Of a DNA stretch of 5,621 nucleotides, positions 1-4,622 are shown piece after piece. The position numbers were made by a program, and so were the translations under genes. Under the pieces are notes generated by a model. It had not been told where the DNA came from. It searched no databases and worked only from the letters and a program-made list of their open reading frames with translations. The stretch covers positions 1 to 5,621 of the forward strand of contig CAKUHV010000102.1 in NCBI GenBank assembly GCA_934659445.1, read 5' to 3'. This DNA comes from an uncultured Oscillospiraceae bacterium (lineage in GTDB: Bacteria; Bacillota; Clostridia; Oscillospirales; Oscillospiraceae). How positions within the stretch are numbered: the first letter of the stretch is position 1; each line of letters opens with the position of its first letter.

Positions 1-84
1 TCCACCTATATCATCACGCCCTATAACGTGGACCTGCTGGGCGACCTGATCGACGAGCTGGAGAACAACGGGCTGTACTTCTGA
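1..84 (+). CDS. 3' end of an unidentified protein gene (partial)
   Basis: Frame 1 is open from the window edge to TGA at 82-84 and encodes 27 residues ending in ENNGLYF. The visible tail (residues 1-27) mixes hydrophobic and acidic residues (YIITPYNVDLLGDLIDELE), which looks like a beta-strand followed by an amphipathic helix, so it is probably the end of a folded alpha/beta domain. I do not recognise the family from so short a piece and assign no function. The reality of the gene is supported by its near-exact second copy at 245-328, where one of the two base changes is synonymous (TAC to TAT) and the other exchanges one stop codon for another (TGA to TAA). Both changes preserve the encoded C-terminus, as expected if both copies descend from functional coding sequence. 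Confidence 0.6.
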   Translation, partial: STYIITPYNVDLLGDLIDELENNGLYF

Positions 85-244
85 AATGGCCGCCGGGGCC
101 CCATCGCGGATGGGGCGGCGCGGTAAGCGCCGTAAATTCGAGGGGCGCTGCCCCGAGAATTTCCGCAGGGCGAATTCACTTCGCCCGAGGATTTAAAATA
201 CAGGGGTCCCCGCAGGATGCGCAGCATCATGGGGGGCGGCCATT
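85..244. mobile_element. 160-bp hairpin-rich element with 10-bp terminal inverted repeats
   Basis: The segment between the two 84-bp copies starts AATGGCCGCC (85-94) and ends with its exact complement GGCGGCCATT (235-244). With a 4-nt offset the match continues through CCCCAT. Inside are successive hairpins: 98-105/109-116 (8 bp), 116-121/127-132 (6 bp), 134-139 plus 142-146 paired with 150-154 plus 157-162, 168-174/180-186 (7 bp), 203-206/208-211 and 216-220/224-228. No credible protein gene is present. This layout fits a non-autonomous miniature element or a structured RNA. No transposase is visible, so mobility is inferred from structure only. Confidence 0.6.
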
Positions 245-328
245 TCCACCTATATCATCACGCCCTATAACGTGGACCTGCTGGGCGACCTGATCGACGA
301 GCTGGAGAACAACGGGCTGTATTTCTAA
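245..328 (+). pseudogene. Detached duplicate of the upstream gene's 3' end
   Basis: This stretch repeats positions 1-84 with differences at only two positions (78 vs 322; 83 vs 327) and encodes the same 27 residues and a stop (TAA 326-328). It is offset by 244 bp, which is not a multiple of three. Reading upstream in its frame, a TAA at 194-196 is met before any start codon, so it cannot be translated alone or as a readthrough of copy 1. It is either the original gene end displaced by an insertion at 85-244, or the second half of a tandem duplication. The repeat may extend left beyond the window, which cannot be seen here. Confidence 0.75.
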
Positions 329-360
329 GCAGAACGCCGGTCGGCCTCGCTCCACAAGTC

Positions 361-512
361 GGCAAGGGCAGAGCCCTTGCCCTACGGGCTATTCTATCCA
401 TTGTGTGTAGGGCGCGACGACCCGGCGCGCCGCAAAACATCGGGCGGCCAAAGGCCGCCCCTACGGCGCGTACCATTCGTGGTTCCTCGTAGGGGCCGAT
501 GTCCCCATCGGC
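361..512. repeat. REP/BIME-like palindrome cluster 1 (four units, orientation - + - +)
   Basis: Four short palindromes each have GTAG (or CTAC on this strand) at one foot. Unit 1 (361-385, reversed): stem 361-369/373-381, CTAC 382-385. Unit 2 (407-431, forward): GTAG 407-410, stem 411-416/426-431. Unit 3 (442-464, reversed): stem 442-449/453-460, CTAC 461-464. Unit 4 (489-512, forward): GTAG 489-492, stem 495-501/506-512. The stem sequences differ between units but pairing is kept. The linker between units 3 and 4 resembles the linker at 2565-2586 in cluster 2. I see no gene and no convincing promoter in 329-600; divIVA may depend on upstream transcription or on a promoter I cannot recognise. 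Confidence 0.7.
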
Positions 513-520
513 TCGCCTGT

Positions 521-572
521 CCGCCGCCCCCTCATCCGGCCCTTCGGGCCGCCTTCCCCCTTGGGGTGGAAG
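521..572. repeat. CCCCCTCATCC-type composite palindrome, copy 1
   Basis: The constant left end CCGCCCCCTCATCC (524-537) is followed by a small variable hairpin (GGCCC 538-542, GGGCC 546-550) and then a C-run/G-run hairpin (553-560 against 563-572, one bulge). The same architecture recurs at 2472-2533 and, expanded, at 5340-5544. It ends about 30 bp before the divIVA ribosome site, so it lies in the probable divIVA leader. Confidence 0.65.
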
Positions 573-615
573 ACATTTCCCACCCCTCACACTCAAATCG
601 AAGGAGGTTTTTTCT

Positions 616-1395
616 ATGCTCACTCCCCAGGAGGTATCCGAACGCGTATTCCCGAAGGCTTCCTTCGGCGGCTATAACATGGCCCAGGTGGACGAGTTCC
701 TGGATCTGCTGACTGAGGACTACTCCACCCTTTACAGCGAAAACGCCGTGCTGAAAAGCAAGATGAAGGTGCTGGTGGACAAGGTGGAGGAGTACCGCTC
801 CACGGAAAATGCCATGCGTAAGGCCCTGATGACCGCCCAGCGCATGGCCGACGACACGGTAAAGGAGGCCGAGCAGCGCCGGGACGAGATCATCCGTCAG
901 GCCCAGCAGCAGCGGGACGACATGCTGGCCCACGCGGAGGAGAACGCCCGGGCTCAGGCCCAGGAGCTGGGCCGCCAGGTAGAGGCGGAGGAGTTCCGCC
1001 TGGCCCAGGCCAAGAAGGCCACTGCCGACTATGTGCGGCAGCTCCGCCAGCTCCACGACGACGCCGTGGCCTATCTGGACGGGCTGGACCAGCTGGCCCC
1101 CCCTCAGGCCCAGCCGGAGGAGCCCGCCCCCGCCGCGCCCGCCGACCCGGTGGACGAGACGGTCTCTGACATCGACGAGAGCGTGCAGCGGCTGCTGGCC
1201 CGGGCCATGGACGATGTGGCCGCCGAGAAAGCCCGCGGCGAAGCCCCCGACGGCGGAGACGATCAGGAGGACACCATCCCCCTGCCCGACGTGACCGCCG
1301 CCCAGCCGGCGCAGGACGGGGATGAGGACGACGCCCCTGTCTCCCGCATCGACTTCGGCAGCTTGCAGTTCGGGCGGGACTACGAGATCAAGTGA
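616..1395 (+). CDS. divIVA: DivIVA-family polar/septal coiled-coil protein
   Basis: DivIVA proteins bind curved membrane at poles and septa and recruit division or segregation partners. The 259-aa product opens with the family's lipid-binding segment: LTPQEVSERVF then SFGGY at 16-20 and VDEFL at 25-29. Phe17 matches the membrane-inserting Phe of B. subtilis DivIVA, but the following Arg is Gly18 here. Residues 31-155 are an almost uninterrupted coiled coil rich in E, Q, R and A. Residues 160-240 are proline- and acid-rich and probably disordered. The C-terminus ends in the compact motif FGSLQFGRDYEIK, possibly a partner-binding tail. ATG 616 was chosen because AAGGAGG (601-607) lies 8 nt upstream and homology starts at once; an in-frame ATG at 499 would add residues translated from a palindrome. 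A strong terminator follows the stop. Family assignment is firm; the specific partner is unknown. Confidence 0.9.
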   Translation: MLTPQEVSERVFPKASFGGYNMAQVDEFLDLLTEDYSTLYSENAVLKSKMKVLVDKVEEYRSTENAMRKALMTAQRMADDTVKEAEQRRDEIIRQAQQQRDDMLAHAEENARAQAQELGRQVEAEEFRLAQAKKATADYVRQLRQLHDDAVAYLDGLDQLAPPQAQPEEPAPAAPADPVDETVSDIDESVQRLLARAMDDVAAEKARGEAPDGGDDQEDTIPLPDVTAAQPAQDGDEDDAPVSRIDFGSLQFGRDYEIK

Positions 1396-1408
1396 CGAGA
1401 CGATACGC

Positions 1409-1448
1409 AAAGGTTCCCCGGCATTCCTGCCGGGGAACCTTTGATTTT
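1409..1448 (+). terminator. Rho-independent terminator of divIVA
   Basis: A perfect 15-bp stem (1409-1423 with 1428-1442), TTCC loop, and a following T-rich tract (TTT, GA, TTTT) lie 13 nt after the divIVA stop. This should separate divIVA from noc transcription. The left arm begins with AAA, so it may also act on transcription from the other strand. Confidence 0.85.
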
Positions 1449-1513
1449 CCGCCGTAAAATTTCCGAAAAATATTTCCCCGCCGCCTTTTTCGACCGATCT
1501 CGCGCTTTTAGGT

Positions 1514-1522
1514 TGGTAAAAT
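1514..1522 (+). promoter_or_regulatory. Probable noc promoter (extended -10)
   Basis: TG-G-TAAAAT (1514-1522) is a TGn-extended -10 matching TATAAT at five of six positions, downstream of the divIVA terminator and in an AT-rich patch. No good -35 lies 17 nt upstream; extended -10 promoters often lack one. Transcription would begin near 1529, leaving a leader of about 60 nt. Confidence 0.45.
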
Positions 1523-1544
1523 ATGGTTGTCCCATTCAAAAACC

Positions 1545-1570
1545 GGCGCCCGCCGGAGGGCGGCCGCGCC
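1545..1570 (+). promoter_or_regulatory. GC-rich hairpin in the noc 5' leader
   Basis: GGCGC-CCGCC (1545-1554) pairs with GGCGG (1559-1563) and GCGCC (1566-1570) across a 2-nt bulge. Its right side shares CGCC (1567-1570) with the left arm of the long inverted repeat around noc, so the two pairings would compete. Confidence 0.5.
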
Positions 1571-1582
1571 GACTTTTCAGGA
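1567..1582 (+). repeat. Left arm of a 16-bp inverted repeat flanking noc (overlaps the ribosome site)
   Basis: CGCCGACTTTTCAGGA is the exact reverse complement of positions 2395-2410. Its last four bases are the beginning of the noc Shine-Dalgarno AGGAGGTG (1579-1586). Confidence 0.9.
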
Positions 1583-1590
1583 GGTGCGCC

Positions 1591-2400
1591 ATGTCTGCCT
1601 TATTCAAACGCGGCCCGCTGGATGCCAGCCGGGTGATGTTTCTTCCCGTAGACGCCATTGCGCCCAACCCCTACCAGCCCCGGCAGACCTTTGCCCGGGA
1701 GGAGCTGGACGAGCTGGCCCAGTCCATCCGCGCTCTGGGGGTCCTCCAGCCCCTGACCGTGCGGAAGGGAGAGGGCGGCTGGGAGCTGGTGGCCGGCGAG
1801 CGCCGCCTGCGGGCCGCCCGACTGGCGGGGCTGGACAAGGTGCCCTGCCTGTCCGTCCGGGTGGACGGACAGACCACCTCTCTGCTGGCCCTGGTGGAGA
1901 ACGTGCAGCGCACCGATCTGGATTTCTGGGAGGAGGCCCTGGCCCTGCGCCGGCTGCTGGACACCTTCCACCTGTCTCAGGAGGAGGCCGCCCGGCGGGT
2001 GGGCAAAAGCCAGTCCGCCGTGGCCAACAAGCTGCGGCTGCTGCGGCTGCCGCCGGAGGTGCTCGCCCGCCTGCGGGCGGGGGGCTTTACGGAGCGCCAC
2101 GCCCGGGCCCTGCTGAAACTGGAGGGCTCCCCCCTGCTGGAGCAGGCGGTGGACCTTTTGGAGGCGGACCAGCTCACCGTGGCCCAGACGGAGGCGCTGG
2201 TAGAGAGTCTGCTCTCCCCCGCCCCGGACGCCCCGCGGAAAAAGCCCCTGTTCGTGCTGAAGGACGTGCGGCTGTTTCTGAACACCCTGAAGCGGAGCAT
2301 GGAGCTGATGCGCTCCGCCGGGGTGAACGCCCAGTGCCGCCGGGAGGACCGGGAGGATTCTATCCTGCTGACCATCTCCATTCCCCGGGCCGCGTCCTGA
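1591..2400 (+). CDS. noc: Nucleoid occlusion protein Noc (ParB-family CTPase)
   Basis: Noc is a ParB paralogue that spreads from its own DNA sites as a CTP-dependent clamp and uses an N-terminal amphipathic helix to bring DNA to the membrane, blocking division over the nucleoid. The 269-aa product has the ParB N-domain (NPYQPR 26-31), CTP motifs GERRLRAA (69-76) and ENVQRTDL (103-110), a helix-turn-helix (about 128-153, GKSQSAVANKLRLLRLP) and TERHARALL (167-175). The HTH, the TERHARAL motif and the C-terminal segment DVRLFLNTLKRSMEL...TISIP (225-265) match Bacillus Noc as I remember it better than Spo0J, so I call Noc rather than a second ParB. The membrane anchor is short (MSALFKR). ATG 1591 has AGGAGGTG 4 nt upstream. 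GERR is followed by Leu where ParB usually has Trp or Phe. The gene lies between 16-bp inverted repeats. Confidence 0.88.
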   Translation: MSALFKRGPLDASRVMFLPVDAIAPNPYQPRQTFAREELDELAQSIRALGVLQPLTVRKGEGGWELVAGERRLRAARLAGLDKVPCLSVRVDGQTTSLLALVENVQRTDLDFWEEALALRRLLDTFHLSQEEAARRVGKSQSAVANKLRLLRLPPEVLARLRAGGFTERHARALLKLEGSPLLEQAVDLLEADQLTVAQTEALVESLLSPAPDAPRKKPLFVLKDVRLFLNTLKRSMELMRSAGVNAQCRREDREDSILLTISIPRAAS

Positions 2401-2410
2401 AAAGTCGGCG
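2395..2410 (+). repeat. Right arm of the 16-bp inverted repeat flanking noc (overlaps the stop codon)
   Basis: TCCTGAAAAGTCGGCG contains the last sense codon and TGA of noc and is a perfect complement of 1567-1582. A 10-bp palindrome, ATAGCGCTAT (2415-2424), follows closely. No T-rich terminator is seen directly after noc. Confidence 0.9.
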
Positions 2411-2431
2411 GAATATAGCGCTATCAACACT

Positions 2432-2457
2432 GTAGGGGCCGCCCCATGTGGCGGCCC
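2432..2457 (+). repeat. REP-like unit, cluster 2, forward
   Basis: GTAG (2432-2435) lies at the foot of an 8-bp perfect hairpin (GGGCCGCC 2436-2443, GGCGGCCC 2450-2457). The motif CTATTCTATCCA just after it also occurs at 389-400 in cluster 1, so linker pieces are shared as well. Confidence 0.7.
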
Positions 2458-2471
2458 GCCTATTCTATCCA

Positions 2472-2533
2472 CCGCCCCCTCATCCGTCATCGCCTTGCGG
2501 CGATGCCACCTTCCCCCCCCTGTGGGGGGAAGG
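2472..2533. repeat. CCCCCTCATCC-type composite palindrome, copy 2
   Basis: The constant end CCGCCCCCTCATCCG is followed by a variable hairpin (CATCGCC 2488-2494 with GGCGATG 2499-2505), then CCTTCCCCCC (2509-2518) paired with GGGGGGAAGG (2524-2533). The variable hairpin is unrelated in sequence to that of copy 1 but occupies the same slot. Confidence 0.7.
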
Positions 2534-2539
2534 CTTGAC

Positions 2540-2650
2540 GGGCGGCCAAAGGCCGCCCCTACGGTACGTGGTATTTGTGGCCTCTCGTAGGGCGCGACGA
2601 CCCCGGCGCGCCGCCAAACGTCGGGCAGATGGGGACATCCTCCCCTACGG
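2540..2650. repeat. REP/BIME-like units, cluster 2 (orientation - + -)
   Basis: Unit 1 (2540-2562, reversed): stem 2540-2547/2551-2558, CTAC 2559-2562; its 25 bases from 2540 are identical to 442-466. Unit 2 (2587-2612, forward): GTAG 2587-2590, stem 2591-2596/2607-2612, nearly identical to 407-431. Unit 3 (2623-2648, reversed): interrupted stem 2623-2625 plus 2628-2631 with 2636-2639 plus 2642-2644, CTAC 2645-2648. Together with the unit at 2432 the orientations alternate. The array ends two bases before the parS palindrome. No gene is seen in 2401-2895. Confidence 0.7.
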
Positions 2651-2651
2651 C

Positions 2652-2689
2652 AAGCGCGTCCATGTTTCACGTGAAACATGGACGTGCTT
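2652..2689. promoter_or_regulatory. parS: parS centromere site within a 38-bp palindrome
   Basis: TGTTTCACGTGAAACA (2663-2678) is a perfect 16-bp palindrome matching the parS consensus bound by ParB/Spo0J. Symmetry continues to 2652-2689 with only one mismatched pair (2656/2685), giving a 19-bp half-arm. ParB (3738-4622) would load here and slide outward. The long stem followed by TATATTCTCTCTTT might also hinder or end transcription coming from noc; that second role is inference. Confidence 0.93.
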
Positions 2690-2716
2690 TATATTCTCTC
2701 TTTCCGGGCATACTCC

Positions 2717-2790
2717 TTAAGGCTGCACCGCGCAATTCGGCAAGCAGATTCGGCGAAGCGCGAAGATGCAATTGTGCGGTGTTGCCTTAA
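2717..2790. repeat. 74-bp inverted-repeat element with TTAA at both ends
   Basis: The 21-nt arms 2717-2737 and 2770-2790 are reverse complements at 18 of 21 positions. Each outer end is TTAA followed by GGC (left) or preceded by GCC (right). The 32-nt interior has a small TTCG-GC-GAA fold. It sits between parS and the parA promoter. It has no T-tract on either strand, so it is not an obvious terminator; a miniature insertion or an RNA/DNA structure is more likely. Confidence 0.6.
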
Positions 2791-2808
2791 AAAAGACGTT
2801 CAAATCGG

Positions 2809-2837
2809 TTGAAAAGAGGACGCTTCCTTGGTATAAT
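2809..2837 (+). promoter_or_regulatory. Strong SigA-type promoter for parA-parB
   Basis: TTGAAA (2809-2814), a 17-nt spacer and TATAAT (2832-2837) form a near-consensus promoter, with an additional TG (2829-2830) extending the -10. The start would be near 2844, about 50 nt before parA. The -35 is the right half of an inverted repeat TTCAA-N5-TTGAA (2799-2813), which could be an operator; no regulator is evident. Confidence 0.85.
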
Positions 2838-2895
2838 TGAGAATTGCCACGGATAGAAACATAACGGTATCCGTCGGGCAAGAAGGAGGCACTTT

Positions 2896-3654
2896 ATGGC
2901 GCGCATCATCGCTGTGGTCAACCAGAAGGGCGGCGTGGGAAAGACCACCACCACGGTCAATCTTACCGCTGCGCTGGCCGCGCTGGGCAAGAAGGTCCTG
3001 CTGTGCGACTTCGACCCCCAGGCCAACGCCACCTCCGGCATGGGGGTGGACAAGAACACCGCCTCCCCCAACGTGTACGACGTGCTCATCAACGGCGCCG
3101 ACCCCAAGCGCGGGGTGGTGTCCACCCGGTATGGGGACGTGCTGCCCTCCAACAAGGCTCTGGCCGGGGCGGGCATCGAGATGATCGGCATCGAGGGCCG
3201 GGAAAAGCTGCTGAAAACCGCTTTGGATGCTCTGGCCCCCGGGTATGACTTCATCCTCATCGACTGCCCCCCCTCTCTGGAGCTGCTGACGGTGAACGCC
3301 CTGTGCGCCGCCCAGACCCTGCTGGTGCCGGTGCAGTGCGAATACTACGCTCTGGAGGGGCTGAGCGATCTGCTGGCCACGGTGCGCATCGTCAAGCGGG
3401 GGCTGAACCCCAGGCTGGGGCTGGAGGGCGTGCTGCTGACCATGTTCGACAGCCGCACCAACCTGTCCCTTCAGGTGGCGCAGGAGGTCAAGCGCCACTT
3501 CCCCGGGCAGGTGTTCGCCACCGTCATCCCCCGGAACGTGCGCCTGTCCGAGGCCCCCAGCCACGGTAAGCCCATCTCCGCCTACGACCCCTATTCCCGG
3601 GGGGCGGAGGCTTACGCCGCTCTGGCGGAGGAGGTGGCGGGAAAGCGGACCTGA
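2896..3654 (+). CDS. parA: Chromosome-partitioning ATPase ParA (Soj)
   Basis: This deviant-Walker ATPase works with ParB-parS to segregate origins; its dimers bind DNA non-specifically when ATP-loaded and, in Bacillus, also influence replication initiation through DnaA. The 252 residues equal the usual Soj length. Visible are the deviant P-loop KGGVGKTT (11-18, signature Lys11 and catalytic-site Lys16), the switch region DFDPQANAT with Asp40, Walker B ILIDCPPSL with Asp123, then PVQCEYYALEGL (145-156), SRTNL (186-190) and the conserved tail IPRNVRLSEAPSHGKPI (211-227), whose basic residues contribute to DNA binding in the family. AAGGAGG (2883-2889) lies 6 nt before ATG. It has its own promoter and is followed after 83 bp by parB. 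Nothing is missing or truncated. It is the chromosomal type rather than a plasmid ParA, because the HTH extension is absent and the neighbours are noc and parB. Confidence 0.96.
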   Translation: MARIIAVVNQKGGVGKTTTTVNLTAALAALGKKVLLCDFDPQANATSGMGVDKNTASPNVYDVLINGADPKRGVVSTRYGDVLPSNKALAGAGIEMIGIEGREKLLKTALDALAPGYDFILIDCPPSLELLTVNALCAAQTLLVPVQCEYYALEGLSDLLATVRIVKRGLNPRLGLEGVLLTMFDSRTNLSLQVAQEVKRHFPGQVFATVIPRNVRLSEAPSHGKPISAYDPYSRGAEAYAALAEEVAGKRT

Positions 3655-3668
3655 GCCCGGCTTTCCCC

Positions 3669-3697
3669 GATCGCCGCCCACTAAGGGGGCGGCGATC
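3669..3697 (+). terminator. Intercistronic hairpin between parA and parB
   Basis: An 11-bp perfect GC-rich stem (3669-3679 with 3687-3697) and 7-nt loop begin 15 nt after the parA stop. No U-run follows (CGTTGAAAATTT), so full termination is doubtful; partial attenuation or protection of the parA transcript 3' end is more likely. I see no convincing separate parB promoter, so parB probably depends on readthrough. Confidence 0.5.
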
Positions 3698-3737
3698 CGT
3701 TGAAAATTTACAGCATCACAAATAAAGAGGTGATCCT

Positions 3738-4622
3738 ATGGCGAAAAAGAAGGCGGAACTGGGTCTGGGCCGGGGGCTGAACGCCCTGCTAGGCGACCCG
3801 GTGCTGCAAAATCAGGGGGAGGGCTCCGTTTCTCTGCCCATCTCACAGGTGGAGCCCGGCCTGAACCAGCCCCGAAAGCGCTTCGATCCCGAGGCCCTGG
3901 CCGAGCTGGCCGACTCCATCCGGGAGCACGGCATCATCCAGCCCCTCACCGTGCGGCGGCTGAGCAGCGGCTACTACCAGATCATCGCCGGCGAGCGCCG
4001 CTGGCGGGCGGCCAAGCAGGCCGGGCTGGACGAGGTGCCCGCCGTCATCATCGAGGCCGACGACCGCAAGGTCATGGAGCTGGGCCTGATCGAAAACCTG
4101 CAGCGGGAGGACCTGAATCCCGCCGAGGAGGCCCGGGGCTATCAGGTGCTCATGACCGAGTACGGCATGACCCAGGAGCAGGTGGCCCAGCGCATGGGCA
4201 AGTCCCGCCCCGCCGTGACCAACGCCCTGCGGCTGCTGAATCTGCCGGAGGACCTGATGGCGCTGGTGGAGGAGGGAAAGCTCTCCGCCGGACACGCCCG
4301 GGCCCTGCTGGGCGCACCCACCCCGGCCCTGCAGCGGCAGGCGGCCAAGGCCGTGCTGGACAAGGGGCTGTCCGTACGGCAGACCGAGGCGCTGGTAAAG
4401 GCCCTTCAAAAGGAGAAAAAGCCCAAGGTCAGGAGCGAGGACATGCTGGCCATTTATCTGGCGGATCTGGAGAAAAACCTGGGCAGCCAGCTGGGCCGGA
4501 AGGTGCACATCCAGCACAGGGGCAAAAAAGGCAAGCTGGAGCTGGAGTATTACAGCGAGGACGACCTTGAGACTCTGCTGCGCCTGCTGAACTACAGCCA
4601 GGAGGGAGGGCAGTCCACATGA
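3738..4622 (+). CDS. parB: Chromosome-partitioning protein ParB (Spo0J), parS-binding CTPase
   Basis: ParB recognises parS, closes into a CTP-bound sliding clamp, recruits condensin and stimulates ParA ATPase. The 294-aa protein starts with the basic ParA-activating peptide (KKKAELGLGRGLNALLG, 3-19), then a linker and QPRKRFD (44-50), the CTP motifs GERRWRAA (85-92) and ENLQREDL (119-126), the parS-reading helix-turn-helix (144-170, with GKSRPAVTNALRLLNLP), the GHARALLG motif (185-192) and a C-terminal dimer domain (about 232-286) that has a basic GRKVHIQHRGKKGK stretch for non-specific DNA binding. SRPAV and GHARALL mark it as the Spo0J type, against the Noc-type features of the 1591-2400 protein. 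The ribosome site AAAGAGGTGATC (3724-3735) pairs extensively with 16S rRNA. Its TGA overlaps the next start (ATGA), so the downstream gene is translationally coupled. Length and motifs are complete. Confidence 0.96.
   Translation: MAKKKAELGLGRGLNALLGDPVLQNQGEGSVSLPISQVEPGLNQPRKRFDPEALAELADSIREHGIIQPLTVRRLSSGYYQIIAGERRWRAAKQAGLDEVPAVIIEADDRKVMELGLIENLQREDLNPAEEARGYQVLMTEYGMTQEQVAQRMGKSRPAVTNALRLLNLPEDLMALVEEGKLSAGHARALLGAPTPALQRQAAKAVLDKGLSVRQTEALVKALQKEKKPKVRSEDMLAIYLADLEKNLGSQLGRKVHIQHRGKKGKLELEYYSEDDLETLLRLLNYSQEGGQST

Noticed and set aside
21..230. Minus-strand 69-aa ORF across the 160-bp element
   Set aside because: It runs antisense through the duplicated gene end and hairpins, with basic low-complexity composition and no ribosome site; it reflects GC-rich sequence.
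361..512. CRISPR array
   Set aside because: Repeats are inverted with variable stems and irregular spacing; there are no constant direct repeats with spacers and no cas genes.
499..615. Upstream in-frame ATG for divIVA
   Set aside because: It would add 39 residues translated from a palindromic repeat; ATG 616 has an ideal ribosome site and begins at the family's conserved N-terminus.
1456..1480. Noc-binding-site-like sequence (ATTTCC repeats) near noc
   Set aside because: Only half-sites are present; no ATTTCCCGGGAAAT-type palindrome is formed.
532..1539. Long minus-strand ORFs opposite divIVA, noc, parA and parB
   Set aside because: They are shadows of GC-rich coding sequence, with Gly/Leu/Gln/His-rich translations and no recognisable domains, opposite genes with clear families.
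3700..3728. Separate parB promoter (TTGAAA with TAAAGA 17 nt later)
   Set aside because: The putative -10 matches poorly and overlaps the parB ribosome site, so a transcript from it would lack the Shine-Dalgarno.
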